This document shows, piece after piece, positions 8,842-17,154 of a stretch of 64,000 nucleotides of DNA. Location of the stretch: assembly GCA_045430285.1 (NCBI GenBank), contig JAILXV010000005.1, forward strand, positions 186,001 through 250,000, written 5' to 3'. The notes under the pieces were generated by a model that saw nothing but the letters and a program-made list of their open reading frames with translations, searched no databases and was not told the DNA's origin. The stretch is from Agarilytica sp045430285. GTDB taxonomy: Bacteria > Pseudomonadota > Gammaproteobacteria > Pseudomonadales > Cellvibrionaceae. Both the position numbers and the translations under genes were made by a program. Within the stretch, counting starts at the first letter, position 1. Every line of letters begins with the position of its first letter.

Positions 8842-8891
8842 TGATCATATTAACAATCCTTTGATTAGGCGTCACAAATTGATCATATCAA
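8842..8891. promoter_or_regulatory. Two direct TGATCATAT(T/C)AA boxes upstream of selO
   Basis: Boxes at 8842-8853 (TGATCATATTAA) and 8880-8891 (TGATCATATCAA) differ at one base and are 38 bp apart centre to centre. The second sits in a 13-bp near-palindrome TTGATCATATCAA. This resembles an FNR/ANR box but has a 3-bp rather than a 4-bp centre. They may be binding sites for a selO regulator, about 90-135 bp upstream of the start. Confidence 0.35.
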
Positions 8892-8910
8892 AAGGTTTAG
8901 GGGTAATTTA

Positions 8911-9060
8911 GGCACGCTGTAAATATGTCCCTATACGCTCGGCTCTGGCTCCATGCTTCGCTCTATCGCCTATATCCATATAGGCGTCAACTTCGGCACC
9001 CTCGGCAGTTGTTCCTGCACTGCTCTACTTCACGCCGTCCTGGCGTTTATACCTCAGATG
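8911..9060 (-). repeat. Dispersed intergenic element, copy 2 (longest)
   Basis: On the minus strand the element ends with GAGCGTATAGGGACATATT followed by TACAGCG. That stretch is the same as in copy 3 at 22320-22344. Its distal part matches copy 1 (TAGAGCA..GCAGGA and CGCCAGGACGGCG). An extra unit, CGCCTATATCCATATAGGCG (8968-8987), is itself a perfect palindrome and is present only in this copy. Confidence 0.75.
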
Positions 9061-9255
9061 TCCAAAATCACCCCCAAACCTTTTACCAACCACTACAAAT
9101 CTAACCCAAAAGACAGGAATACCTATTCTCAGCCATAGAATTTTCTCCTTATATACCCCGTATTACGTGATACTATCTGCCAGCAAAATGAGGGAGCGAA
9201 ACCACGTAAAACCTCGCCCAATACTCGTACAGATCATCCAACAGTGAGACCCAAT

Positions 9256-9642
9256 ATGCTATTCGTAAAACACCTACACTTAACTTTCGTAGCACTTTCT
9301 ATGCTCGGTTTTATGCTTAGAGGTGTTTGGATGATCATGGATTCACCACTGCTCCAAGCCAAGCTTACAAAAATATTGCCTCATATCATCGACACGGTCC
9401 TATTAGTGAGCGCACTTACCCTTGCGATAAAATTGGGGCTCAGCCCAGGTGACCACCCTTGGTTACTCGCGAAGATCATCGGCCTATTTTTCTATATTGG
9501 CTTAGGCGTTGTTGCGCTAAAACCTAAATTTTCAAAATCCGTGCGCATTGGTGCGTGGATAGCCGCAATCCTTTGCTTCTGGTTTATCGCCTCAGCCGCA
9601 ATATTTAAATCTGCCGCCGGATTCTTTGTGACGTTTATGTAA
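9256..9642 (+). CDS. SirB2-family inner-membrane protein
   Basis: SirB2 proteins are small polytopic membrane proteins of unclear function, named for a Salmonella invasion-gene regulator. The start chosen is ATG at 9256, giving MLFVKHLHLTFVALS, which matches the usual KxLHxxxxxxS opening; a GTG four codons earlier is possible. The 128 residues form four hydrophobic helices. RGVWMIMDSPLLQAK, LPHIIDTVLLVSALTL and HPWLLAKIIGLFFYIGLGVV are typical of the family, including the HxIDTxLL motif. The next gene follows 60 bp later on the same strand. The family call is solid; a specific role is not. Confidence 0.85.
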   Translation: MLFVKHLHLTFVALSMLGFMLRGVWMIMDSPLLQAKLTKILPHIIDTVLLVSALTLAIKLGLSPGDHPWLLAKIIGLFFYIGLGVVALKPKFSKSVRIGAWIAAILCFWFIASAAIFKSAAGFFVTFM

Positions 9643-9702
9643 AGAGCCAATCAGTTACAGTGTCAGAACGCAGTTTCAAAAAGGGAATAACAAGGAATGA
9701 TT

Positions 9703-10257
9703 ATGAAACACTCTCTGGTTCAACTTATACGCACAATTGCAGTTATCGTTATTTCTGTCGGTATCACATCAAATAGTTACGCCGACAGAAAAGGAAGAAC
9801 GGACATAAAAATGGACAACGCTCAACTGCAAACCCTCATCCAAAAACTGGATCAACACTATAAAGGTGAAGATGGCTATTGGGAATTGACGCTAGAAGGC
9901 GTCAGCCTGAAAGTCATCACAGATGAACGCGCAGACCGTATGCGAATCATTGCCCCAATTGTAAAAACCGATGATTTAAACAAGGACGAATTATACCGCC
10001 TACTGCAAGCAAATTTTGATAGCGCACTGGATGCTCGCTACGCAATTGCACAAGGCATTGTTTGGGGAACATTTTTACATCCACTTTCAACACTGGACTC
10101 AGAAGATTTTATTCTCGGCATGGGGCAAACCGTCAATATAGTAAGTAGCTATGGCGCGGCCTATTCCTCTGGTTTATTTGTTTTTCGTGGTGGTGATAGT
10201 GACAAACTCCAAGTGGAGCTTATGGAGCGATTGCGAAAACTGTCTGATTCCATATGA
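9703..10257 (+). CDS. Exported YbjN-like protein of unknown function
   Basis: I chose the ATG at 9703 because AAGGA lies six bases before it; the ATG at 9697 abuts the same AAGGA. The N-terminus (MKHSLVQLIRTIAVIVISVGITSNSYAD) is a signal peptide with a likely cut after SYA. The mature part, about 155 residues, has the alternating pattern of YbjN/CesT-like alpha-beta folds: GYWELTLEGVSLKVITDERADRMRI, then LYRLLQANFDSALDARYAI, then LSTLDSEDF. These three-layer folds are known from secretion-chaperone-like and YbjN proteins, so the assignment is by pattern, not by a strong motif. It is probably cotranscribed with the SirB2-like gene. Confidence 0.75.
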   Translation: MKHSLVQLIRTIAVIVISVGITSNSYADRKGRTDIKMDNAQLQTLIQKLDQHYKGEDGYWELTLEGVSLKVITDERADRMRIIAPIVKTDDLNKDELYRLLQANFDSALDARYAIAQGIVWGTFLHPLSTLDSEDFILGMGQTVNIVSSYGAAYSSGLFVFRGGDSDKLQVELMERLRKLSDSI

Positions 10258-10364
10258 AGTCTCCATAATTATGACGTGTTATCGTTTAGCGCTCCACTGA
10301 ATCCCTCTAATCCGGTCTTAATAAACTGGATCTAAATCGCTACCTGAACGTCAGCTCGTAACAA

Positions 10365-11615
10365 TCAAACCAAACTAGTCACCTGAAACACCAACAACCC
10401 AATACACAAAAGCGCCCCAACCTTTGGCCAAGACGGTAGCCCCTGTGGAGCACCCATCTGCCCACTACGCTGTAATTGCCACAAGGCCACATTCACTAAA
10501 GTAAAAATCACCAGAATAATAAAACTCGTCGTTTTTGCCAGCGCTACCAAGGGTAACCACAAAGCAAAACCAAAAATCAGCGCAACCACAATGAAAGTCG
10601 CAATAGAAGGCGTTTTCGTAAACTTAGAAACATCAGCCAGTACCTCTGGCGCACGCCCTTGTCGTGCCATGCCATAGAGTACACGCGAAGCCATGATAAT
10701 TTGCGTCAGTACCCCATTCACGATCGCGAAAAGACTGATCACGGCGATCCCCTTCCCGACATTTGGGTTATCCGTCTCAAGTAATTCACGCAGCGGCGCT
10801 TTTGACGCAACTAACTCATCTAGCGGCATTCCCAATACCGCCACGATGGCGACCAATACATACAAAAAAGTAGATACACCCAAGGCTAGAATAATGGCTG
10901 AAGGCATATTTCGTTCTGGTGATTTAACCTCTTCGACCACATTCACCATATCCTCAAAACCGACAAAGGCATAAAACGCGAGAAAAGCCCCGCTGATCAC
11001 CATGCTCAATTGCGCAATATCCGAAGGCACTAACATCGATTGCCAATGCTGGGGAAACTCAACCAAGTTATCTCCCGCAAACATCACCACCAAAATCAGG
11101 CCAGATATCTCCACAACGGTAATCACGGCAGCCAACCAAAGCGACTCAGCAATCCCCCAAAAAGCAATGGCCCCCATCACCAACACAACCGCCGCAACAC
11201 CGAAAAAATGCGGAATAGCAATAAAGGATGAAAGGTAGCCGACAAAACCATTCGCCAGCGTTGCCGCAGAAACAACACCCGTGAAGACAACCAAATACCC
11301 CACGAGAATACTGAGCCAAGGCACACGAAAGCTTTGCTCTACGTAATAGGCCTCACCAGCACTTTTGGGATAACGCACAACCAACTGGCTGTAGCTAAAA
11401 GCAGTCACCCCTGCAACCAGAGCTGAAACGATAAACGCCAGCGGCGCCAACAGACCAGCACTTCCCGCTACCTTTCCAACTAAAACATAAATGCCCGCGC
11501 CAAGAATCGTTCCCAGCCCATAAAACGTGAGCAAGCCCAAACCTATACGGCGAGCAAGTATGGGGGGATCTTGAGCGTCAGGGGTGTTAGCGGAAGCATC
11601 TTGGGTCATATACAT
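10365..11615 (-). CDS. APC-family amino acid permease
   Basis: This inner-membrane amino acid/polyamine/organocation transporter has 416 residues and about twelve predicted helices. The helix-1 glycine-rich segment GLGTILGAGIYVLVGKVAG is the substrate-binding loop of APC transporters. FAFYAFVGFEDMVNVVEEVKSPERNMPSA-type sequence (about residues 210-238, with FVGFED and the EEVKxPxRNxP loop) is the helix-6/loop signature. Helix 8 follows with VLTQIIMASRVLYGMARQG. A second ATG two codons in is better placed after GAG. It is divergent from waaA. The substrate cannot be told from the sequence. Confidence 0.9.
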   Translation of the reverse strand: MYMTQDASANTPDAQDPPILARRIGLGLLTFYGLGTILGAGIYVLVGKVAGSAGLLAPLAFIVSALVAGVTAFSYSQLVVRYPKSAGEAYYVEQSFRVPWLSILVGYLVVFTGVVSAATLANGFVGYLSSFIAIPHFFGVAAVVLVMGAIAFWGIAESLWLAAVITVVEISGLILVVMFAGDNLVEFPQHWQSMLVPSDIAQLSMVISGAFLAFYAFVGFEDMVNVVEEVKSPERNMPSAIILALGVSTFLYVLVAIVAVLGMPLDELVASKAPLRELLETDNPNVGKGIAVISLFAIVNGVLTQIIMASRVLYGMARQGRAPEVLADVSKFTKTPSIATFIVVALIFGFALWLPLVALAKTTSFIILVIFTLVNVALWQLQRSGQMGAPQGLPSWPKVGALLCIGLLVFQVTSLV

Positions 11616-11757
11616 AACTCAAATTAATCAAGGTTGTGAAGCATCTCAAACGATCAGAGAAGAATCAGGAGAAAAGCATCATAAAATGATATCATCGCCC
11701 ACCCTGTAAATGTGAAGATTAGCCAAGCGACTTTGTACAAGGTCATACCGGTCCTTT

Positions 11758-11781
11758 TCTACCAGGAAATCTACCAGGAAA
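11758..11781. repeat. Perfect 12-bp tandem duplication
   Basis: TCTACCAGGAAA is repeated head to tail at 11758-11769 and 11770-11781 in the 240-bp divergent region between the permease and waaA. It is about 75 bp upstream of the waaA start. It may be a replication slip or a pair of binding sites. Confidence 0.4.
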
Positions 11782-11854
11782 ATTCAGGTTTTCGCATGTA
11801 AAACTGTCATAAATAACATGTAAAAGACCGCAGCACTCACATTATTACCACCAC

Positions 11855-13135
11855 ATGACTGTTCTAAATTTATACAAGATCGCCACCAACCTATCCCTAC
11901 CTTTACTTGTAGCGGGATTTGTATGGCGTTCCAAAAGCCAAAAAGGCTATCGGCAGCGTCTACACGAACGCCTTGGTTTTATTGGGGACACACAGCCAGA
12001 CGGCATTGTTATTCACGCAGCAAGCGTTGGCGAAGTCATTGCACTTAAACCATTTATCGAAATAACCTTGGCGCATTTCACAGATACGCCCATCACGATT
12101 ACGACATTTACTCCAACTGGCTCAGCACGTGTTATCGAAACATTTGGCAATAGAGTACAGCACTATTATTTACCCATAGACGCGCCAAGTACCGTTAAAA
12201 AGTTTCTAAAGAAGCTTAAACCCAAAGTGCTGGTATTAATGGAAACCGAGCTTTGGCCAACGTTAATCGAACAATGCCACAAGCATAATGTTAAAACCCT
12301 ACTCATTAACGGACGAATCTCCCAGCGTTCATTCCCACGTTATCAAAAAATCACCTCACTGATATCGCCCACATTAGAAACGCTCGATTGCATCATGACC
12401 CAATCAGAAGATGATGCTCAACGGTTTCGAGCCCTGGGCGCACCAAACACACGGGTAAGCTGTACCGGCAATATTAAATACGACATTGAAATTCCTGAAC
12501 AGCCCAAAGCGCTCAACTCCGAATTACGACAGATTGCCTTACAGCGAAAAACCTGGGTCGTTGGCAGCAGCCACGCTGATGAAGAGGCGCTTTTTCTCGC
12601 GTGCTTTAAACAGCTGCAAAAGCACATCGACAACCTGATTTTAATTATCGCCCCACGTCACCCTGAACGAGTTAAACATCTGGTAGAACTCGCAGACTCT
12701 ATGGGCTTGTCCGTTGTTAAGCGAAGCGAGCAAACCCGTCCAAATAAAAACGATGATATTTGGTTGATCGACACAATGGGCGAACTTCTTAATTTTTATC
12801 AAATCGCTGACGTATGCACAGTTGCCGGAAGCTTTGGTGCAACCGGCGGACATAACCCCATTGAAGCAGCCATGTTTAAAAAACCGATTATTGTCGGCAC
12901 CAATATGGATAACTTTCAAGAAATTACGACAGAGCTACTGAATGCAGAAGGAATTATTCAATTACAGGAAAATATGATTGAAATACTCTGCGATGAAGTA
13001 TTGCGGCTATTTAACGAAGCGCAAACCGCGAAAACGCTAGGGGAGAATGCTTATAGTGTGATTGAAGCCAATCAAGGTGCGACGCGCACTGCATTCGATA
13101 AACTTGTTAGTCTATTCGAAACCAACGATTGCTAG
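11855..13135 (+). CDS. waaA: Kdo transferase WaaA (KdtA)
   Basis: WaaA transfers Kdo from CMP-Kdo to lipid IVA, the first step of LPS inner-core assembly, at the cytoplasmic face of the inner membrane. The protein has 426 residues, near the normal length. An N-terminal membrane anchor (LSLPLLVAGFVW) is followed by the Kdo transferase signature: GYRQRLHERLGF, IHAASVGEVIALKPFIE, TITTFTPTGSARV, YYLPIDAP, and ETELWPTLI. The GT-B C-terminal half has VVGSSHADEE, LIIAPRHPERV, and VAGSFGATGGHNPIEAAMFKKP. It is one of three LPS-core genes here. Its last 29 bp overlap the end of the convergent heptosyltransferase gene. Confidence 0.95.
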   Translation: MTVLNLYKIATNLSLPLLVAGFVWRSKSQKGYRQRLHERLGFIGDTQPDGIVIHAASVGEVIALKPFIEITLAHFTDTPITITTFTPTGSARVIETFGNRVQHYYLPIDAPSTVKKFLKKLKPKVLVLMETELWPTLIEQCHKHNVKTLLINGRISQRSFPRYQKITSLISPTLETLDCIMTQSEDDAQRFRALGAPNTRVSCTGNIKYDIEIPEQPKALNSELRQIALQRKTWVVGSSHADEEALFLACFKQLQKHIDNLILIIAPRHPERVKHLVELADSMGLSVVKRSEQTRPNKNDDIWLIDTMGELLNFYQIADVCTVAGSFGATGGHNPIEAAMFKKPIIVGTNMDNFQEITTELLNAEGIIQLQENMIEILCDEVLRLFNEAQTAKTLGENAYSVIEANQGATRTAFDKLVSLFETNDC

Positions 13136-14210
13136 CACCGTCATTATCCGTGTAGAAGTCCTGTAATACTGCATCAACTTTGTCGATTACCGCCTCCACT
13201 TTTATATTATTCATTAGATCTTCGCCTTTCGCTCGAGTATTCCACGGTAGCACTTCCCAATGGGTATTGTATTGTTCCTGGATAATGTCATCGTAAACAT
13301 TAACGACATAATCCTGATACAAATACGGGCCGGTTCTGCGTGGATTACTGTGGGCGTACAAACCAATAACCGGTGTGCCAACCGTCACCGCCATATGCGC
13401 TGGGCCGGTATCGGGTGCAATCACTAATTGTGCGTTCTTTAATATCGCCAACAGCTGCTTTAATTTTGTTTTTCCTACAAGATCAACGAGATCGAAATCA
13501 CAGCCTTGTGTAATTTCTGCAGACAAATGCATCTCCATGTCAGATGGCCCGCCCGTCAGCACAACAGCAAACCCTTTGCTATGTAAATATTGGGCAACGG
13601 CAACATAACCTTCAACGGACCAGTTTCGTTCGGCTTTACTGGCTGCAGGTGAAATCACCGCGAACGGCCCAGCACCAGAAATATGATTTTCTGCCCAACG
13701 CTCATCATCTAATGAAAGCGGCATGTTCCACTGCGGTGCCTCCAAAGAGACATCCAATACTTCAGCAAAAGCGGCAAATCCTTCAAGCACGTGAGGTTGT
13801 GATTGTGCTTTCACCGCCGCGTTGGTAAACAACCATTGTCCTTCGCGCGCGCGCGCTTTGTCAAAACCCACTTTAATTTTGGCGGGAATACAGGTACTCA
13901 CCACACTTGCTCGAAACGCTGCTTGCATATGTAACAAAACATCAAAGCGTCGGTTTTTAAGCTGTGCCCGCAGTGCGAACAAGGAAGAAAACCCGCCTCG
14001 TTTGTCGAAAACGATAAACTCTACGCCAGGTAAACCCGCTAAAAGCGTCGCTTCAATTTTACCGACAATCCAGGTAATTTTAGCCTCTGGCCAACGACGC
14101 TGAATCGACTGCACCATGGACACGGCATGACATACATCACCAATGGCGGAAAGCCTTAGTATGCATATAGTGTTGAGCGCTGTTTTTGATAAAAGGGTTT
14201 GACCCGACAT
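13107..14210 (-). CDS. Glycosyltransferase family 9 (LPS heptosyltransferase I-like)
   Basis: This GT9 enzyme adds heptose to the LPS inner core from ADP-heptose. The 367 residues show the N-terminal CILRLSAIGDVCHAVSMV, the usual xLSxIGDVxHAxP pattern. Further along are RRWPEAKITWIVG, VLLHMQAAFRASVVS, and the C-terminal donor-binding VIAPDTGPAHMAVTVGTPVIGLYAHSNPRRTGPY, split here at residues about 278-311. The HMQ and RxSxxS features favour a WaaC-type enzyme, but subfamily naming is not certain. The start at 14210 is supported by GGAG eight bases upstream. It is convergent and overlapping with waaA and divergent from kdkA by only 23 bp. Confidence 0.88.
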   Translation of the reverse strand: MSGQTLLSKTALNTICILRLSAIGDVCHAVSMVQSIQRRWPEAKITWIVGKIEATLLAGLPGVEFIVFDKRGGFSSLFALRAQLKNRRFDVLLHMQAAFRASVVSTCIPAKIKVGFDKARAREGQWLFTNAAVKAQSQPHVLEGFAAFAEVLDVSLEAPQWNMPLSLDDERWAENHISGAGPFAVISPAASKAERNWSVEGYVAVAQYLHSKGFAVVLTGGPSDMEMHLSAEITQGCDFDLVDLVGKTKLKQLLAILKNAQLVIAPDTGPAHMAVTVGTPVIGLYAHSNPRRTGPYLYQDYVVNVYDDIIQEQYNTHWEVLPWNTRAKGEDLMNNIKVEAVIDKVDAVLQDFYTDNDGASNRWFRID

Positions 14211-14233
14211 GCACTTATCTCCAAAATGCCCGC

Positions 14234-14992
14234 ATGCTCGAAAATAAAGACGACATTGTAGTCCAATCTGATTTCAAGACCAGTCATATTGGTACTTCTG
14301 TTATTCACTACAATCGTCAGTTTTTTGCCTCGCTCGCCTCGCCCCCAACACAATCTATTTTTACCTCCGAACATTGGCAACAGCTAAACGCCATTACTGG
14401 TCAAGCCCAAGGGCGTGGTACCACCTGGTTTTTTAAGCTCAGCGGGAGCGAGATGGCTCTTCGCCATTATTTTCGTGGTGGCCTCATCGGCAAGTTACTT
14501 ACCGATCATTACGCCTATACTGGGCTCAATAACACCCGCCCATTTCGCGAATTCAAACTGTTGAAGCACATAGCAGCCCTTGGGCTACCCACGCCTCAGC
14601 CGGTTGCAGTCCACGTTAAAAAGCACCTGCCCTTGTCTTATACAGGGGACATCATTACGAAAAAAATCGGCAACGCGGCAGACCTGGTGGATTTACTTTC
14701 TAAACGTGCATTAACGCCAGAAGAACTTCATCTCGTCGGCTCCACGATTCGGCGCTTCCATGATCACAATATTTACCATCACGACTTAAATGCCCACAAT
14801 ATTTTGCTAGACAACCAAAACACCGCTTGGCTCATCGATTTCGATCAAGGCTCGATACGCAACGACAACAATACGTGGAAGCAGCACAACCTCGGTCGGC
14901 TAAAACGCTCACTTGAAAAAGAACAGGGCCGCCTAAGTGCTTTCCACTGGAACGAACAAAGCTGGAATCAGCTGATCGAAGCTTACCGTTAG
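14234..14992 (+). CDS. kdkA: 3-deoxy-D-manno-octulosonic acid kinase KdkA
   Basis: KdkA phosphorylates the single Kdo residue of LPS with ATP, as known from Haemophilus and Vibrio. The start used is the ATG at 14234 (MLENKDDIVVQSDFK), giving 252 residues, near the family norm; an earlier ATG at 14186 would run into the divergent gene. The protein-kinase-like fold shows the family's GRGTTWFF and LRHYFRGGLIGKL, then RPFREFKLLKHI and LPTPQPVAV. The catalytic loop is IYHHDLNAHNILLD, and the metal-binding DFDQG follows. It sits with waaA and a heptosyltransferase, which supports an inner-core role. No clear ribosome-binding site is seen. Confidence 0.92.
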   Translation: MLENKDDIVVQSDFKTSHIGTSVIHYNRQFFASLASPPTQSIFTSEHWQQLNAITGQAQGRGTTWFFKLSGSEMALRHYFRGGLIGKLLTDHYAYTGLNNTRPFREFKLLKHIAALGLPTPQPVAVHVKKHLPLSYTGDIITKKIGNAADLVDLLSKRALTPEELHLVGSTIRRFHDHNIYHHDLNAHNILLDNQNTAWLIDFDQGSIRNDNNTWKQHNLGRLKRSLEKEQGRLSAFHWNEQSWNQLIEAYR

Positions 14993-15137
14993 TTTTATCC
15001 ATCTCAGTATCCGTTTTCTGCATACGCGCTTGATATCCTTGTATGAGCGCCACCTCCGATTTCAAAAATACACCCTTACTGTGCCATCTTAGAACCAATA
15101 TCTAGGCAAGGCCCATGTCATCATTCCCAAACTGTTA

Positions 15138-15167
15138 TTGACACATGAATCAGTCGTCATGTATTAT
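15138..15167 (+). promoter_or_regulatory. Sigma-70-type promoter
   Basis: TTGACA (15138-15143) and TATTAT (15162-15167) are separated by 18 bp. The -35 is a perfect consensus and the -10 has one mismatch. It points toward the TetR gene, whose start is about 465 bp further on, so it would give a long leader or a separate small transcript. Confidence 0.45.
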
Positions 15168-15563
15168 TTTCGCACCTGATGAGCTTAATGAGGTCTTCGT
15201 GACCTAGACCGGCAATTGTGACAGAAATCATTTGAGTAATAGTAAGTCCTCTATGCAAGCGCAATAAGTCGCGCATAGGAAAACCATAGGCGCTAAATTT
15301 CACTATCAACGAAAATGCATGCTCAATATAAAACACACAAAATCAAATATATAGGTCGAATACATAGGTAAAGAGCAAAACGAAATAGGAAAAACGCGCA
15401 AAACACTGGCACCAATTCCTACTCTTAACGGTTTAAAAGCCCTACTTTTTACTTCGCAAAAACATGAAGCATAGAAAAACTAAACACATTGATTGAAAAC
15501 TCATCGACGAACATGAAGAAGAGCGGTTGAAAGCGTATTACTACGAGCATATATCGGCAGCAA

Positions 15564-15614
15564 AGTGCTAGTATTTAAGATGACAAAGCCATAGTTCTTT
15601 TGTCACAAAGCACT
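15564..15614 (+). promoter_or_regulatory. Inverted repeats before the TetR gene (possible operator)
   Basis: TGACAAA (15581-15587) and TTTGTCA (15599-15605) are a perfect 7-bp pair with an 11-bp spacer. Outside them lies a second pair, AGTGCT (15564-15569) and AGCACT (15609-15614). They end 18 bp before the TetR start. The arrangement could be the autoregulatory operator of the TetR protein or a leader stem-loop. Confidence 0.4.
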
Positions 15615-15631
15615 GCATATACGATCAAAGT

Positions 15632-16270
15632 ATGCTGGTGGAAGAATATACAAGTATCCAAAGCCGAGTCCAACACATGTTTAATTCAGAAAAGCGCCCC
15701 AAAACAAAACGTGGTGAAGCCACCCGAAAAAAAATATTAGAGGCCGCCGAAAAGGAAATTGGAAGCAAAGGTTTTTCAGAGGCGTCAATTAGCAGTATCA
15801 CCACCGCCGCCGGCGTTGGACAGGGAACATTTTATATTTATTTTGATTCGAAGGAGGAGATCCTGCGAGCACTTGTCGTTGACTACAGCCAGTCGATTCG
15901 CCATATGCTGACAGAAGCTTCCGCCTCTGGGACAACACGTTTAGAGAAAGAACGTCTGGGCCTAAAAGCATTTATCGATTATGTGAGAAGCCACAGACAC
16001 TTTTATTTAATAATTCACGAGGCAATGTTCATAGACCCAGAAATATATCAACAATACTACCTCCAATTTTCCAAAGCTTACATCCGTCGTTTAGACGAAG
16101 CCTGTGAAGCAGGGGAAATTAAAAATGTTGATACGGAAGTATGTTCTTGGGCACTTATGGGCATGGGTGAATTCATTGGATACCGCTTTGGTATTCTTGA
16201 TAAAGAAACACCTTCCGACAAAGTTGTCGATGCTGTGTACTCCATGATTGAAAAAGGTTTGCAAACGTAA
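15632..16270 (+). CDS. TetR-family transcriptional regulator
   Basis: This is a one-component repressor, predicted to control the acyl-CoA genes that follow. The 212 residues hold an N-terminal helix-turn-helix domain: TRKKILEAAEKEIGSKGF, then ISSITTAAGVGQGTFYIYF, then DSKEEILRAL (about residues 30-85). This is followed by a helical ligand domain with FIDYVRSHRHFYLIIHEA, typical of regulators that sense acyl-CoA or fatty acyl ligands. The stop overlaps the ATG of the next gene (TAATG), so the two are translationally coupled. An internal ATG at 15677 would remove 15 non-conserved residues and may be the true start. The inverted repeat just upstream is a candidate operator. Confidence 0.9.
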   Translation: MLVEEYTSIQSRVQHMFNSEKRPKTKRGEATRKKILEAAEKEIGSKGFSEASISSITTAAGVGQGTFYIYFDSKEEILRALVVDYSQSIRHMLTEASASGTTRLEKERLGLKAFIDYVRSHRHFYLIIHEAMFIDPEIYQQYYLQFSKAYIRRLDEACEAGEIKNVDTEVCSWALMGMGEFIGYRFGILDKETPSDKVVDAVYSMIEKGLQT

Positions 16271-17085
16271 TGAACACTCTCGCTCAGCCTCCTCTAACAT
16301 CAAAACATAATAATAATGAGGAGCTGGTCAAACTTGAGCTCAGTGATGATATCGCCACAATCACCTTAAACAATCCAGGCCGACATAACAGTTTAACTAT
16401 TGACTTACTTAAGCAATTAAACGAGCGTTTAGAAAAACTTACCCGCAACAACGCCGTAAAAATCTTGATACTCCAAGCTGAAGGACGCAGCTTTTCAACC
16501 GGCGGCGATATCAAAGCATTTTACGCCCACGCCGATACGATTCTCGACTATTCGCAAGAAATTGTGGGCTTGCTGAATCAGTCCATCCTGCACATGCTTC
16601 GTTTACCCGTTCCGATACTGACCAAGATACAAGGACCTGTTACAGGAGGATCATTTGGTTTTGTTTTGGCGAGTGATCTTGTGGTGATGGATGATTCAGC
16701 CTTTTTTGCACCCTATTATGTTGATGTCGGTTTTGCCCCAGATGGCGGTTGGTCTGCAATACTACCCGATCGAATTGGTCACAACCGAGCAAAGGCCATT
16801 CAATTACTCAATACCCGCATCGACTCTGCCACCGCACTTGAATGGGGACTGGTGACAGCAACCTGCAACAACAGCGCACTAGACAGCCAAATCAACACTT
16901 GGATAACAACTCTACGTGAAAAAGTAGAGCAATCACTCGTGGCGACCAAGCAGGGAATAAATACCGCAGCGCTTATCGAACGATACCAGCGCGGCTTAGA
17001 AGAAGAACGACAAGCGTTTATAAAACTTGCAAGTACGCCTGAAGCCAAGCAAGGCATGGAGAATTTCTTATCTCAATTTTCGTAA
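16270..17085 (+). CDS. Enoyl-CoA hydratase/isomerase (crotonase fold, PaaG-like)
   Basis: This cytoplasmic crotonase-fold enzyme acts on an enoyl-CoA. The 271 residues show IATITLNNPGRHNSL, the oxyanion-hole segment GRSFSTGGDIKAF, and the second oxyanion glycine region IQGPVTGGSFGFVLASDLVV. The catalytic stretch reads VGFAPDGGWSAILPDRIG: an Asp after Pro replaces the hydratase glutamate. This is the pattern of PaaG and related double-bond isomerases, so isomerisation rather than hydration is the better guess. ALEWGLV follows as in the family. It is coupled to the TetR gene and is followed 69 bp later by an acyl-CoA ligase. The substrate is unknown. Confidence 0.88.
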   Translation: MNTLAQPPLTSKHNNNEELVKLELSDDIATITLNNPGRHNSLTIDLLKQLNERLEKLTRNNAVKILILQAEGRSFSTGGDIKAFYAHADTILDYSQEIVGLLNQSILHMLRLPVPILTKIQGPVTGGSFGFVLASDLVVMDDSAFFAPYYVDVGFAPDGGWSAILPDRIGHNRAKAIQLLNTRIDSATALEWGLVTATCNNSALDSQINTWITTLREKVEQSLVATKQGINTAALIERYQRGLEEERQAFIKLASTPEAKQGMENFLSQFS

Positions 17086-17154
17086 TAGCTAGCTAACTTT
17101 TAGTTTAATTTTTATCGCCCGAATTTTTCACAAGTTTACTCATAGGTTGAAGCA

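Larger units (their letters stand above)
8757..9255. other. selO/sirB2 divergent intergenic region
   Basis: About 500 bp without a credible gene. Near selO it is very AT-rich and carries two copies of TGATCATAT(T/C)AA (8842-8853 and 8880-8891). The middle is filled by copy 2 of the dispersed element (8911-9060). An apparent 61-codon frame at 8953-9138 lies largely on the repeat and has no ribosome-binding site. Confidence 0.65.
14993..15631. other. kdkA/tetR intergenic region
   Basis: About 640 bp with no convincing gene on either strand. It contains a good sigma-70-type promoter pointing right (15138-15167) and a small AGGTC-TTCGT-GACCT hairpin just downstream (15191-15205). A longer AT-rich stretch follows, and an inverted repeat lies shortly before the TetR gene. 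A small RNA or long leader is possible; I see no terminator to define one. Confidence 0.55.

Noticed and set aside
8879..8891. TTGATCATATCAA as an FNR/ANR site
   Set aside because: FNR half-sites are separated by four bases; here only three. It is kept only as an unassigned box.
8953..9138. 61-codon open frame between selO and sirB2
   Set aside because: Most of it lies on the dispersed repeat (copy 2), and its composition follows the repeat, not a protein.
13837..13850. Alternating CG run in the heptosyltransferase gene
   Set aside because: A short CGCGCGCGCG stretch encodes ordinary Ala/Arg codons; no reason to assign it a separate function.
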